From the NCBI GenBank assembly GCA_038025085.1, contig CM076144.1, positions 44,427,001 to 44,491,000 of the forward strand: a stretch of 64,000 bases of DNA, in the 5' to 3' direction. Numbering within the stretch: position 1 is the first letter of the stretch; every line of letters begins with the position of its first letter. The DNA comes from Tetragonia tetragonoides (lineage: Eukaryota > Streptophyta > Magnoliopsida > Caryophyllales > Aizoaceae). The position numbers and the translations under genes are program-made. The notes below the pieces were generated by a model that saw only the letters and a program-made list of their open reading frames with translations, was not told the origin of the DNA and searched no databases. Below are positions 33,150 through 43,945 of this stretch, piece after piece.

Positions 33150-33159
33150 TTTATATATT
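33150..33159 (+). promoter_or_regulatory. TATA box of hydrolase copy B
   Basis: TTTATATATT is placed about 93 nt upstream of the ATG at 33252. Confidence 0.45.
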
Positions 33160-33251
33160 CACTCCTTCCTCAACCAGCCACTCCACTACTCACTACCATC
33201 GTCTCCATTTTCTCTCTCCTCAAATTCCATTCCAGTGATTCTTCTTCCAGT

Positions 33252-36127
33252 ATGTCAGGACCACAGTGCTGCGAAAACCCACCAACCCTGAACCCAACCA
33301 GTGGTGCTGGTCACGTCGAAGAAATTGGTGGCCTGAAATCCTACGTCTCTGGTTCTCTTGACTCAAAGCTCGCTGTTCTTTTAATTTCTGACGTTTTTGG
33401 TAAATTCCCATTTGACCAATTCTTTCAATTATCCATCAATTGTTGTTAATCCATTATCTGGGTTTCGTTGTTTTTGTCTTTTTTTGATTTGGGTTTTCAA
33501 CTTTTCATGCTCTTGTTACTAGAATTTGTTATTTGGGGTTTAAGCACATAGCGTTGACTTAATCATTCATCATTAGTTTTTTTTTCTTACTGTTACATTG
33601 GGAAGTTGGGATTGGACTGTATTAAGTAATCATGAACTAGAGCTGATCAAAAGCGGGCTTAGCCCGGATAGTGGTTGAGGTTGACATGTAAATTTTGTAT
33701 AATAGATGGGCTGACAACCGGGTCTAAACCAGGTTTATTGGACTATTGAAGAACAATATTTTTTGTTGTTTTTGGCCCGTTTTGAACGAGCTGGATTTCG
33801 GGTTGTTTGTTCATGAGTCATCATCTGATTGTTTTCTTTTGTTTCCCAAATTTGTGTTTGCAGGATATGAAGCTCCAAACTTGAGGTAACCACCAAATGT
33901 TGATTGATGTTTCAATTTTTGTGTTTTTTTTGTTCAATAATTTGTTTTGGATTAGTAGGAAAATTAGTGCTCTTTGTTGTTTTAAGTAATACTGGACCAA
34001 TAACATTAGTTCACTTAGGAATTTCCTTGCAGGAAGAAATGGGTATTTGTCTCACTGAGCATATTAGTTATAAAAATGACAGTAGTAAATATTTTGCCAT
34101 GTTTGGCTTAGTGAAAGCTAACATAATCAAGGCAATGTTGAATACAGGAAGGTGGCAGACAAAGTTGCTGCTGCCGGTTTATATGTTGTTGTTCCTGATT
34201 TCTTCCATGGTGACCCTTACAATCCGGAGAATGCTGAGAAACCTATCCAAGAGTGGTTAAAAGAGCATGGAGCGGTAGGTTCATGGTTTATATGTCTATG
34301 ATTGCAGTTGCGTGTAGTTTCATTTCACCTCATGGAAGTACCCCTTTTAAGTACTCGATGGTTGACATGAGCATGAAAATTTGAGCATTTCAGTTTACTC
34401 TAAAAACACATAATAATCTCTGGAAGTATGTACATGTATCAATGGTTGATACTTGTTGCCGAGTCCATATAGTATGGGTTTGTGCCAAATGAATATGATA
34501 GCGGAAATAAGTAACCTTAAGCAAAATCTTTGGACATGTTTTTCTTTCAAAGCTTGTACTTGTGTTATTTGTTAATTTAGTATGTATGTATTCATTAATT
34601 AATAGCTTTATCCAGACAATCAGATGAATGGAGACCATGATCTTTTGGCCTGCTAGTCAGATGGCATTGTTACATTTTCATAGCCAATATCACTTTAGTT
34701 CTTGAAATCACTTTCGCCCTAATGCAAATTCTAAGACCAATGTTGAGCCTGTTTCATTTTCCGGTAGCTAACTATTAACTAATATTATTACTCTCAATTT
34801 TAACTAGCTAAAGCTTTCAGTTATGCTCATGTGTTTTCAATTCTTATAGGACAAAGGATATGAAGAGGCAAAGCCTGTAATTGAAGCTCTGAGACAGAAA
34901 GGCATATCTAAGATAGGAGCTGCCGGTTATTGTTGGGGAGGTGACGTTTCATTCCTTGTCATTTGCATGAAGATTTCTGTACATACATGAATATACACAC
35001 AGTATTTGACAAGATCCAAGTGCCTCCATGTGGTGCTTTCATTCATACACGTTGCTAAAATCTGTTATCGTTTTGGCTCTTTCAGCTAAAGTGGTTGTGC
35101 AACTAGCACAAGATGATTATATACAAGCTGCTGTCCTCCTGCACCCTTCATTTGTTATTGTCGATGAAATCAGCGGTAAGAATCAGTTTACCATGTGTAT
35201 TAATTTAACTCTATTGATCTTTATTTGCACTATTTTCTATGTGGTTATGTGGAAACCTGTGATCCGTCGATATATCATTTCTCTGTTAGCATGGCGTTAC
35301 ACCCTTTCTTTTTTTTTTTTTGATAGCAGTTGCACCCTTTCTTGTCAAATCTTGAAAAATTTATCAGCGGAATTTTCGGTGAATTTATTTTTTGGCAGGT
35401 GTGAAGGTACCAATTTCCATTCTAGGGGCAGAGACTGACCATATATCTCCACCTGCACTTTTGAAGCAGTTTGAGGAGACCTTAAACGCTAAACCGGAGG
35501 TATGTCAAAAGTGAATGTTAATACTTTATAGTTCTATCCTGCTAATTAATTAATCTTTCTTAATCGGCGTATGTTTTTGTCACTTATAATGAGTTAGGAT
35601 CCTCTCCATTTCTTAAAAAAATGGAGACTTCCGTTACCTAAATGGAGGGTTAGATCTCCTTCTAGTCAAATTTTAAAGTCAATCAATTCAAACAAGAAAT
35701 ATAGAAGGAAGAGATCTAGCCCTCAGCAAATGGAGGCAACATAATGGAGAGGATCCGGACTCTTCCTATAAATGTTGAAGTAATTTTGTTCTATATATTT
35801 TGAAGCTGGTATGCTGAGAATTTGACTACTTAAGTTGCTCCATTTATGAATTTCAGTGTTAATTTATGTGTTGAAAAGGCTTGTGAATTGTGATGAACCC
35901 TGAAGAATTAAAGGCTTGTGTTGACAACTTTTGATTGTGATCACTTTTTTCGCCAGTGATAACTAATTTTACTTTGTTGATTATAGGTTGATGCGTTTGT
36001 TAAGATTTTCCCTGGAGTCTCCCATGGGTGGACAGTCAGATACAACCTTGAAGATCCAGCGGCTGTGAAGTCTGCAGAAGAAGCTCTGGACGACATGTTA
36101 GGATGGTTTACAAAATACATTAAGTAA
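33252..36127 (+). CDS. Dienelactone hydrolase family protein, copy B
   Basis: Exons 33252-33399, 33864-33885, 34148-34274, 34850-34940, 35086-35175, 35399-35499 and 35987-36127 join in phase to 239 aa. The start MSGPQCCENPPTLNP fits the plant family; an open frame continues upstream to 33057, but MSGPQ is shared with copy C and is the likelier start. The triad Cys (AAGYCWGA), Asp (GAETDHISPP) and His (GVSHGWTVRY) is present, with IKEHGA-type and DKGYEEAKPVIEALRQ helices between. The exon 5 acceptor is CAG-CTAAAG, changing the usual Gly after CWG to Ala. This is the best-preserved cytosolic-type copy; no signal peptide is seen from this start. Confidence 0.9.
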
Positions 36128-38250
36128 GAGCCTTGAGAGTGATGCGCATTTTAAAATCGTCGTATCAAAGGAGTCGGTAGAGCTGTGTGAACTATTATGC
36201 AAAGTGGCCTACAAATTCTGAAACTGGCTATTCAAGAATCTAGTTGTGTATCATTGTATGATAAAATAAAATCACCTGGATGCATTACTTAGGGAGTTTA
36301 TTATGTCTTGTACTCTTGTTTCTTAATACAAGTTCCGTTATTTCCTTATGATGATTTAGCACTTGTTTGTGACATTTTCTGCTCAATCTTAGGCTCGTAA
36401 TATCCCTAGAGCGGTAAAGCTTCTATTTGGTGACTGTAAGCAGTTGGGGTCTTATATAGAAGGTGTGGTTTCGTGGGAGTTCAAATTGGACCGAGAGCAT
36501 AGCAGGCTAGCATTTGAATCATGCTCCCCTCCTCCCTGAAAAATGCAATTTGGGTAACCTGTAATTTGGTAGTTATTTGCATTGTCTTATAGCAGTTCAT
36601 GTTTCCTTTGGTTTTCATCTTTTAGTGCGAGCATGGGAGTTTCACATCCTGGTGGCATTTTCTGCAGGTCCTCCGGGGTTTCCAGGTTATAGCTTACGGA
36701 AAGTTGGAACTTTGATGAGCCAGCATCATAATAGGTTCGATCAAATTATCAAACAAAGTTTGCAATTCCTATCTTATAACTTCTAGAAATCTATTAGGTC
36801 ATCCTACCTTAATGATTCCATAACATATAGCATTACTTGGCGCTTCTATCTGAAATGCCTACCTACCCAAAACAGAGTACCATTGATTCAAATTAGTTGT
36901 TTTACAACAGGACTGGTTGGAGAGAAGTCCCCCAAATCCTCTATGATCCCTTTATCATGCCTCTGTTGAAGGCTTCGAAGTTGCACTTTGCTTCATAGAC
37001 TTCTAGTCCAGTTAATAGGTGATAAAACAGGGACCGACCTGCTTGTAGTTATGCTAACTTCCTGCTCAGAATCTTAGGTGGTGTTTACTTGAAAGGTAAC
37101 GGTGATAACAATGTTATCTACCATTTTATAGAGTAAACGTGTGGTGGAAAAAGGAGGGGGAGGACAGAGATGGGTAGATGGAGATTGATGATATCATCCA
37201 ATGTAATTTGATAGTTAGATGGGCTAAACTTAGCTTGTAATCAATCTCACTCTTCCCATGCTCTCCTCCCCCTCTCTCCTTTTCCATCCCCCACATTACT
37301 CAATAAATGGTGCATTGATTTGTAATCACCATACTCTACAATTGAGCCCTAGGCACTACAACAAAGTGGATCAAAGAGGGCGTTTTGTGTGAATCATTTT
37401 AAACTCGCCTGGAGTAATGGTCAGGATTCAAAACTTCATTTTCATAGGGCTTGAGCATAATATCTACACAGCATTGCAACAGAATGGTCAGGATTCAAAA
37501 CTTCATTTTCCTAGCTAGTCGGAATTCTATATCGACTGCCATGACTGAAATCTTATTTGAGATAACCAACATCATTTGCAGTCTTGCTTTCAGTGACAAA
37601 GGAGTGCAAAAACTTCACATGAGCAAAGTTCACCTTAACCCTCGAACTATTTTAACAGAAAGATCCTAATCAAACAACTAATGAGAATATATCGACTATA
37701 ATAGTACTCCGTATGTGTATATAACATTAGTTCATTACCACCATTGTATTAAACAAAAATCTGCACCATCAACTTCATCAGTCAATATAGACTATTCAAG
37801 GTCTCGAAATACAATCAATAATTTGGAACAGATTAAAATAGTGATAGAGCACAACAAAATTGAAAGATCAAACAAAAAAGTCATGAAACATTAAAAAAAG
37901 AAACTTGGCAAATAACCCTTTTGAAGTTCCTCCAAGTCCTCCAATTTTTCTTCCTACATAAATTTTTGCATCATATAATTATTAAATTTTTGTTTTAACA
38001 AATTCAATCATGCACACATGAAAGCTAGGTCTATGTTTTATTAATATGCAAAAGGATCTTATTTCGAACAAATACAATCTATCAATGGGATTCCCAATCA
38101 GGAAAAAAAAAAATAAAAAGTCAAATTTCAAAGAGATGCCTTCCAGGCCAGCACTCCCCAAGTCCTATACTCCTTTACATATTTTGTTACAGTTGTATTC
38201 TTTTTGGCAGTTGATGTGTCACCACATATGCAAATTTGATTTAGTTTTGG
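36128..38250. other. Spacer between hydrolase copies B and C
   Basis: 3' flank of copy B (similar to the 3' flank of copy A through about 36540, so the duplication unit includes downstream DNA), then A+T-rich DNA without a supported gene. A phrase near 37421-37446 recurs at 37478-37509 (GGTCAGGATTCAAAACTTC), a short direct repeat. Confidence 0.5.
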
Positions 38251-38256
38251 CTCCAT

Positions 38257-38264
38257 TATAAATT
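38257..38264 (+). promoter_or_regulatory. TATA box of hydrolase copy C
   Basis: TATAAATT followed by TCCCTC lies about 105 nt upstream of the ATG at 38369. The same TATAAATTTCCC core is present upstream of copy D. Confidence 0.45.
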
Positions 38265-38368
38265 TCCCTCGTTCCTCCACTCACACTATACATAGTACTA
38301 TACCACAGCCATCAACAACAGATAGCATCCTTCTCCTCAGATATAATTCTAGTGATTTGTGTTCAAGA

Positions 38369-41300
38369 ATGTCAGGACCACAGTGCTGTGAAAACCCACC
38401 AACACTGAGCCCAAACAGCGGGGCTGGCCACGTCGAAGAAATTGGTGGCCTCAACTCCTACATCTCTGGCTCTCTTGATTCTAAGCGCGCTCTTCTGCTT
38501 GTAACTGACATATATGGTATGATCACTTTTTTCACTTGTTCATCATTTTCAAGTAATCCATATCTGGACTTCTTTGTTCTTGATTTGGGTTATCATTCTT
38601 TTATTACTAGTACTAGAATTAGGAAGCTGGTTTTTAAGCACATAATTAAAAGTTGACTTGACCATTGATCAATATGGAGTAGTAGTTTTATTAATGTACA
38701 TTAGGATTCGGTTGTAATCATCTGAGGCTGTGAAAAGACAAAAAGCGGGCTTAGGCCGGATGTAGGCTGAACTTAACATGTATCTTGTCCAATACATGGG
38801 TTGACAACGGGCTCTAGTGGTTGCCCGTTCATGATGAGCTTTATAATAATCTGACTATTTCCCCAAACTTGTATGTGCAGGATATGAAGCTCCACTCTTG
38901 AGGTAAGACAAAATGTTGAGTGCTGTTTTTTTTCCCCTTTCTTCCGTTCTTCCTTAGATAATTTTGTCTTGATTTCTAGGGAAAATAAATGCTCGTTGTT
39001 GTTGCCATCCTGAACAAGCTCATGGTAGCTTAGGAAATAAGTTCTCTTTGTTATTGCAATCCTGAACTATGTAAGAATTACTGAAGCACTAACTTTAGCT
39101 CACTTGAGGATTTCTTAGAGGAATAAATTGTCTCCGTCTCGTTGAGCATATTGGTTATCATTCATAACCATGTACGGCAGTGCTTATTATTTCACCCCGT
39201 TTTGGCCTATGGCAATTATCGTAATCAAGGCATTGCTGGATACAGGGAGGCAGCCGACAAAGTTGCTGCTGCCGGTTTCTATGTTGTTGTCCCTGATTTC
39301 TTCCATGGGGAGCCTTATGATGGAGAGAATACTGAGAGTTCTATCCTAGATTGAATAAAGGATCATGGACCGGTAGGTTTATTTATGAATCAAGATAATC
39401 AATAAATGAATGGAGGTCATTATCTTTGGCTTGATTGTCAGATGGGGCTATTCGTTTTTCGTAACTAAATTATAAAACCTGTCGTGTATTCCATTAACTG
39501 TACATGTTCCCGTTAGCTTTAACTAGCTACAACTTGAGTTATTTTCATGCATATTCAATTATTATAGGACAAAGGATATGAAGAGGCTAAACCTGTAATA
39601 TAAGCTCTGAGAGAGATAGTGTTGGGATAATGTCCCAATTATGTGTGAGCTACTACAATTAATGATGAGAAGAACAATTAAGTGAGTAAGGAAGGAAAAA
39701 AAGAAGAAAACGAAAAGATGAAAAACTGCCAAAGTTAAATTTGGAGTTTTGTATTCGTGGGAACTTGATGCATAATAACACCATTTGATGTTATGAGTAT
39801 AAAAATGATGATAATATTAATATTTGATTGATGATCAAGTAAAATGGCGTTCAAGTTCAAGCAGCAATTTTGGGAGCTCAGGAGTTACAACATTAACTCC
39901 ACAGCTGTTTTTGTTCTCTAGCAAGAGTCTAAAGGCCTCTATAAATTGAGGTTCTGTGTGTAGTATATCCAATTTCCCATATTCCACAATGTAGACACAT
40001 GTAGTGTGTAAGGAGAGTGGGTGACTGTTCCTTGTAGTCCTTGAGTGGAGGGAGTCCTCGGGCTTGTAGGGTAGTCCAAACACGGGGTGTGAGATATGTC
40101 GGATCGAGTGGGATCCTAATTAGGAGGAGACGTGATCCACCTAATTAGATGAGTGTGTGTATGTTGTAACTATTCCTTGTAACTCTTGAGAGAGGGTCTC
40201 GAGTTTGTAGGGTGATTTACACTATGGGGAGAGTTTGCAGGTTTGTCCGTCTAAAACTTGTATGTGGGAGGGTTTGCAAGTTTACCGTACAAAACTTGTG
40301 CTTATGTTGAGTTAGTGGATGTTACCCTATGAGAGGGTTGTGGACGTAGGCCGGAGGTGCCGAACCACGTTAAAAATATCGTGTTTCTATTTCATCTTTT
40401 ATGTTGTGTTTTATCGCTCCACATACGCTGCGCAATTTTCCCCAACAGAAAGGCATATCTAAGATAGGAGCTGTCGGCTATTGCTGGGGAGGTGATGTTT
40501 CCTTCCTTGTCCTTTGCAAAATCTTCTCTGGACAGGCATGGAAACACGCACTATTCAACTAGCTAGCTAGTTATTTTATTAGTGCTTTGATGTGCACCTT
40601 CTCTCTATATACATCATGCTTACATTTGTTATCCATTTGACTCTTTCAGGCAAAGTTGTTGTGCAACTAGCACATGGGGATTCAATACAAGCAGCAGTCC
40701 TCCTGCACCCTTCGTTAACTAGTGTCGATAACTTCACAGGTAAGGATCAGTGATTCAGTTTACCATACATCTATATTCTGTTAACATAGCATTACTTCTA
40801 TGTCTCTGGTGTGATATTTCGTTCGTGTGTCTGAAAGATTTCCACGGGTGCTTTTTGGTGAAATGTTGACAGGTGTGAAGGTACCAATTGCTATTCTAGT
40901 GGCAGAGCTTGACCAAATATCTCCACCTGCACTTGTGAAACAGTTTGAAGAGGCTTTGATAGCTAAACCTGAGGTATGTCACTATTGAATGTTAGCACTT
41001 TAGGGTTCATTGTTTCCTGTTAAATATTTGATCACCTTATTCAGTGTATGCTTTTGTCATGTATTACAATCAAATGTTAACTCTTTTTGAACGTAGATGT
41101 TCTTACAGAGTTACAGAAGAAGAACCTGTTCTTTGCTATAATTGTGGTCATGTAGTTTGTTGTGTACATTTGAAGTTGGTGTGTTGATGATTAGACTACT
41201 CTATTTGGTTTTTTACAGATTTGGAGTAAAATTATTTCGTTTGAAAAGGCATCAGGTGAACCCCAGTTTCTGATGATTAAAAGCTTGTGGTGACACTTTC

Positions 41301-41677
41301 TGATAGTGGACAGTTAACTTTTTTACCAGTGATATCACTCAACTTTCTTTGTTCTCCATTGCCATCTCCACAACTCATATGTACTTTCGATAACTTGAAT
41401 GTCTCTCTTCTATTCTTTAATGATCTTTGTGTAGTAAGTGTGAAAATGAAACTGCTTTTCATATTGTCTTCTTCGGTAAAAGTATTATTGATGGTATGAA
41501 TTGTACGAAAAACTTACTTGACATTGTTCATTATAGATTGATCATTTCGTAAAAATGTTCCCTGGAGTCTCCCATGTGTGCACACTCAGATACAACCCTG
41601 AAGATCCGGCAGCTGTGAAGTCTGCAGAAGAAGCTCGCATGGACATGTTGGGATGGTTCACAAAATACATTATATGA
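38369..41677 (+). pseudogene. Dienelactone hydrolase family, copy C, inactivated
   Basis: The seven-exon plan of the family is recognisable: 38369-38516, 38881-38902, 39246-39372, about 39569-40491 (interrupted), 40650-40739, 40873-40973, 41537-41677. Exon 3 has TGA at 39352-39354 where the other copies have TGG (EWIKEHG). In exon 4 the codon pair ATT-GAA of PVIEAL has become ATA-TAA. A solo LTR of 828 bp (39620-40447) sits in the same exon. The catalytic Cys (GYCWGG) and Asp (LDQISPP) positions persist, but the His motif SHGW has become SHVC. These independent lesions make it a clear pseudogene. Confidence 0.9.
39620..40447. mobile_element. Solo LTR in an exon of copy C
   Basis: An 828-bp unit starts TGTTGGG and ends CCCAACA. 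The flanks GATAG (39615-39619) and GAAAG (40448-40452) are a 5-bp duplication with one mismatch. Comparison with copies A, B and D shows the exon is continuous without it. No primer-binding site or second LTR follows, so it is a solo LTR left by recombination. The ORF 39835-40083 inside it is not a gene. Confidence 0.85.
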
Positions 41678-42043
41678 GAGCATTGAGAGGGATTGACTGA
41701 TTACATTGGTATATAAAGTCCTTGCATCAAAAGATGGTTTTCTTTTTCCTTTCTTCCTAGAATAAATTTGTTCTCGATTGCTAGGGAAATAAGTGCTCTT
41801 TGCTGTTGCCATCCTGAACAGCCTCGTGATAGCTTAGTAGATAAGCTATCTTTGTTGTTGCCATCCTGACCTTGTGGAAGAATTACTGGAGCACTAACTT
41901 TAGTTAACTTGAGGATTTCTTAGAGGAATTAGGGTCTCTGTCTCGTTGAGCATATTGGTTATGAGTTATGACAGTAGTGCTTATTATTATGCCCTGTTTT
42001 AGCCTATTGGACATTATCATAATTAAGGCATTGCTAGATGCAG

Positions 42044-42623
42044 GGAGTCTGCAGACAATGTTGCTGCTTCCGGTTTCTACATTGTTGTCCCTGATTTCTT
42101 CCACGGGGAGCCTTATGACGGTGAGAATGCTGAGAGTTCTATCCTAGAGTGGATAAAAGATCATGGACCGGTAGGTTTATATATCTATGTCTTGGGTTTC
42201 ATGGACTTCTTATTTCATCTGAAGTACCCCTTATGGGTACTCAACGTACTTGGACATGAGCATGATCTTTTCAACTTTTCAGAACTGAGTCCAACGAACA
42301 TAAGTTTGTGCCATATGAATATGAGGTCTGAAATGAGTGACAAAAGCCAAACCTAGGATACTTTATTCTTTCAACGCTTCTATTTGCGCTCTTTGTTAAT
42401 TTAGAATGTAATTGCTTGTCAATAACTTTTATCAATTAAGATAATCAATAAATGAATGGAGGTCATCATCTATGGATTGGTTGTCAGATGGAGCTATTCA
42501 ATTTTCTTAACCAAATTATTAAACCTGTATTGCATTCCTCTAAAGTTTGCAGTGAAGGCAGTGAAGTCTGCAGAAGAAGCTTGCATGGACATGTTAGGAT
42601 GGCTCATAAAATACATTAAGTGA
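42044..42623 (+). pseudogene. Fragment of a further dienelactone hydrolase copy
   Basis: A complete exon 3 (42044-42170, with TGG intact where copy C has TGA) is followed at 42552-42623 by the last part of exon 7 (AVKSAEEACMDMLGWLIKYIK and stop). Exons 4-6 and the first part of exon 7 are missing, as are exons 1-2. The preceding sequence (about 41750-42043) matches the intron before exon 3 of copy C. This is a partial duplication with an internal deletion. Confidence 0.85.
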
Positions 42624-43880
42624 GAGCATTGAATTAAGAGTGACTGGTATCATAATGTCCTTGCATCAAAAGGCATATAGCTGTATGAAAACCTATGCAA
42701 AGTGGCCTACCTGGTAGTGTACTTGTGTATCATTGTGAATAAAAGTGCCTGGATTTCATTACTTAGATTTTGTCATGCCTTGTGCTTTCTTTCCTAATAA
42801 CAAATTCCGCTATTCCCTTATCATAATCTGACGTTTAATTTGTGAGATTTTCTGCTCAATTCAAGACTCGTATTTCAAAATGTTTCTGGTGAAGTGAAAC
42901 TGTATGTTACCCTGACATTCTTTGGAATCTCATGGGAGCAAAATTGACCGAAAGCATAATAGCTGAAAGCTGCAGTTGTGTTTGTTGTGGAAGATTGCAT
43001 TAGAATATTCGGTATCTGTGCTGATTTGCTAGTAGCTACAGTTGAGTGCAGCCTATACAGATGTGTAACTTGAGACGTCAGCAGTTTGGTAATTGTTTGC
43101 ACTCTCCTACTCTTTCCTTCGCCTAGGATATAGCAGATCATGTTTCCTTTTCTTATCATGTTTTGTGTGAGCAATGGAGTCCAATGCAACACCCTGGTGG
43201 TGTTCGTGTTCCTGCAGGTCATCCGAGGTAGTTTCCAGGTTATGACGCCAGTTCGGAACCTCAACGAGCCAGCATTCATGATAACTACGATCACGTAAGC
43301 AAATACAGCTTTCATGATAGCTTCAATCACTTAATCAAATACAATTTCTGATAGCTCCAATATTTTGATGACAGGTCACATCCGATTTATAACTTCTACA
43401 GATTATGTCTTATACCATGATGTAGCAATATTCTGTTTTCCTTTCAAGGTTTCTATACTTCTAACCTCGATCAAGGTTAGGGAGGGCTTTGTGCTATTGC
43501 ATAAAGGTTGTTTCCATCCAATGCAATATGCAACCAACGATTGCCTGCTGTATAAACAAAAATCTACACCAGTAAATTCATCACTCCATGTATAGGACCG
43601 TCCCACACAAGACATGGTGATTTATTTTAAAAAGCAAGGATGGTTATAAAAGGAAAGTCAACCACGTACTTCCATGTCAGGATGGTCTTATACAACAATT
43701 GGGAATAGTAATATGCAAAAGAGTTCTTTTCCTAGATAGGATTTCAACATGTTATGTTAGTCCCCATAAAAGAAAAACTAAAAATTTTAAAAGTCAAATA
43801 CTTAAAAGATATCAACAAGGCCACCACTTCCCCTTGTAAAGGTAGAACGTTTTACTTAGTTTTCAATCTAACATTACCTT
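42624..43880. other. Spacer before hydrolase copy D
   Basis: The first part resembles the 3' flank seen after copies A and B. The rest is non-coding. ORFs on both strands around 42875-43615 show no recognisable domains and are probably chance. Confidence 0.45.
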
Positions 43881-43884
43881 ACAA

Positions 43885-43894
43885 TATATAAATT
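43885..43894 (+). promoter_or_regulatory. TATA box of hydrolase copy D
   Basis: TATATAAATT ends 51 nt before the ATG at 43946; the position suits a short 5' leader. Confidence 0.55.
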
Positions 43895-43945
43895 TCCCGC
43901 TTTCCTCAACCCAAGGCCTTTAGCAAGAGAACATTATTCATAACA

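Noticed and set aside
33057..33251. Upstream extension of hydrolase copy B to the ATG at 33057
   Set aside because: The frame is open, but the 65 extra residues would start upstream of the TATA-like box at 33150, and the MSGPQ start is shared with copy C.
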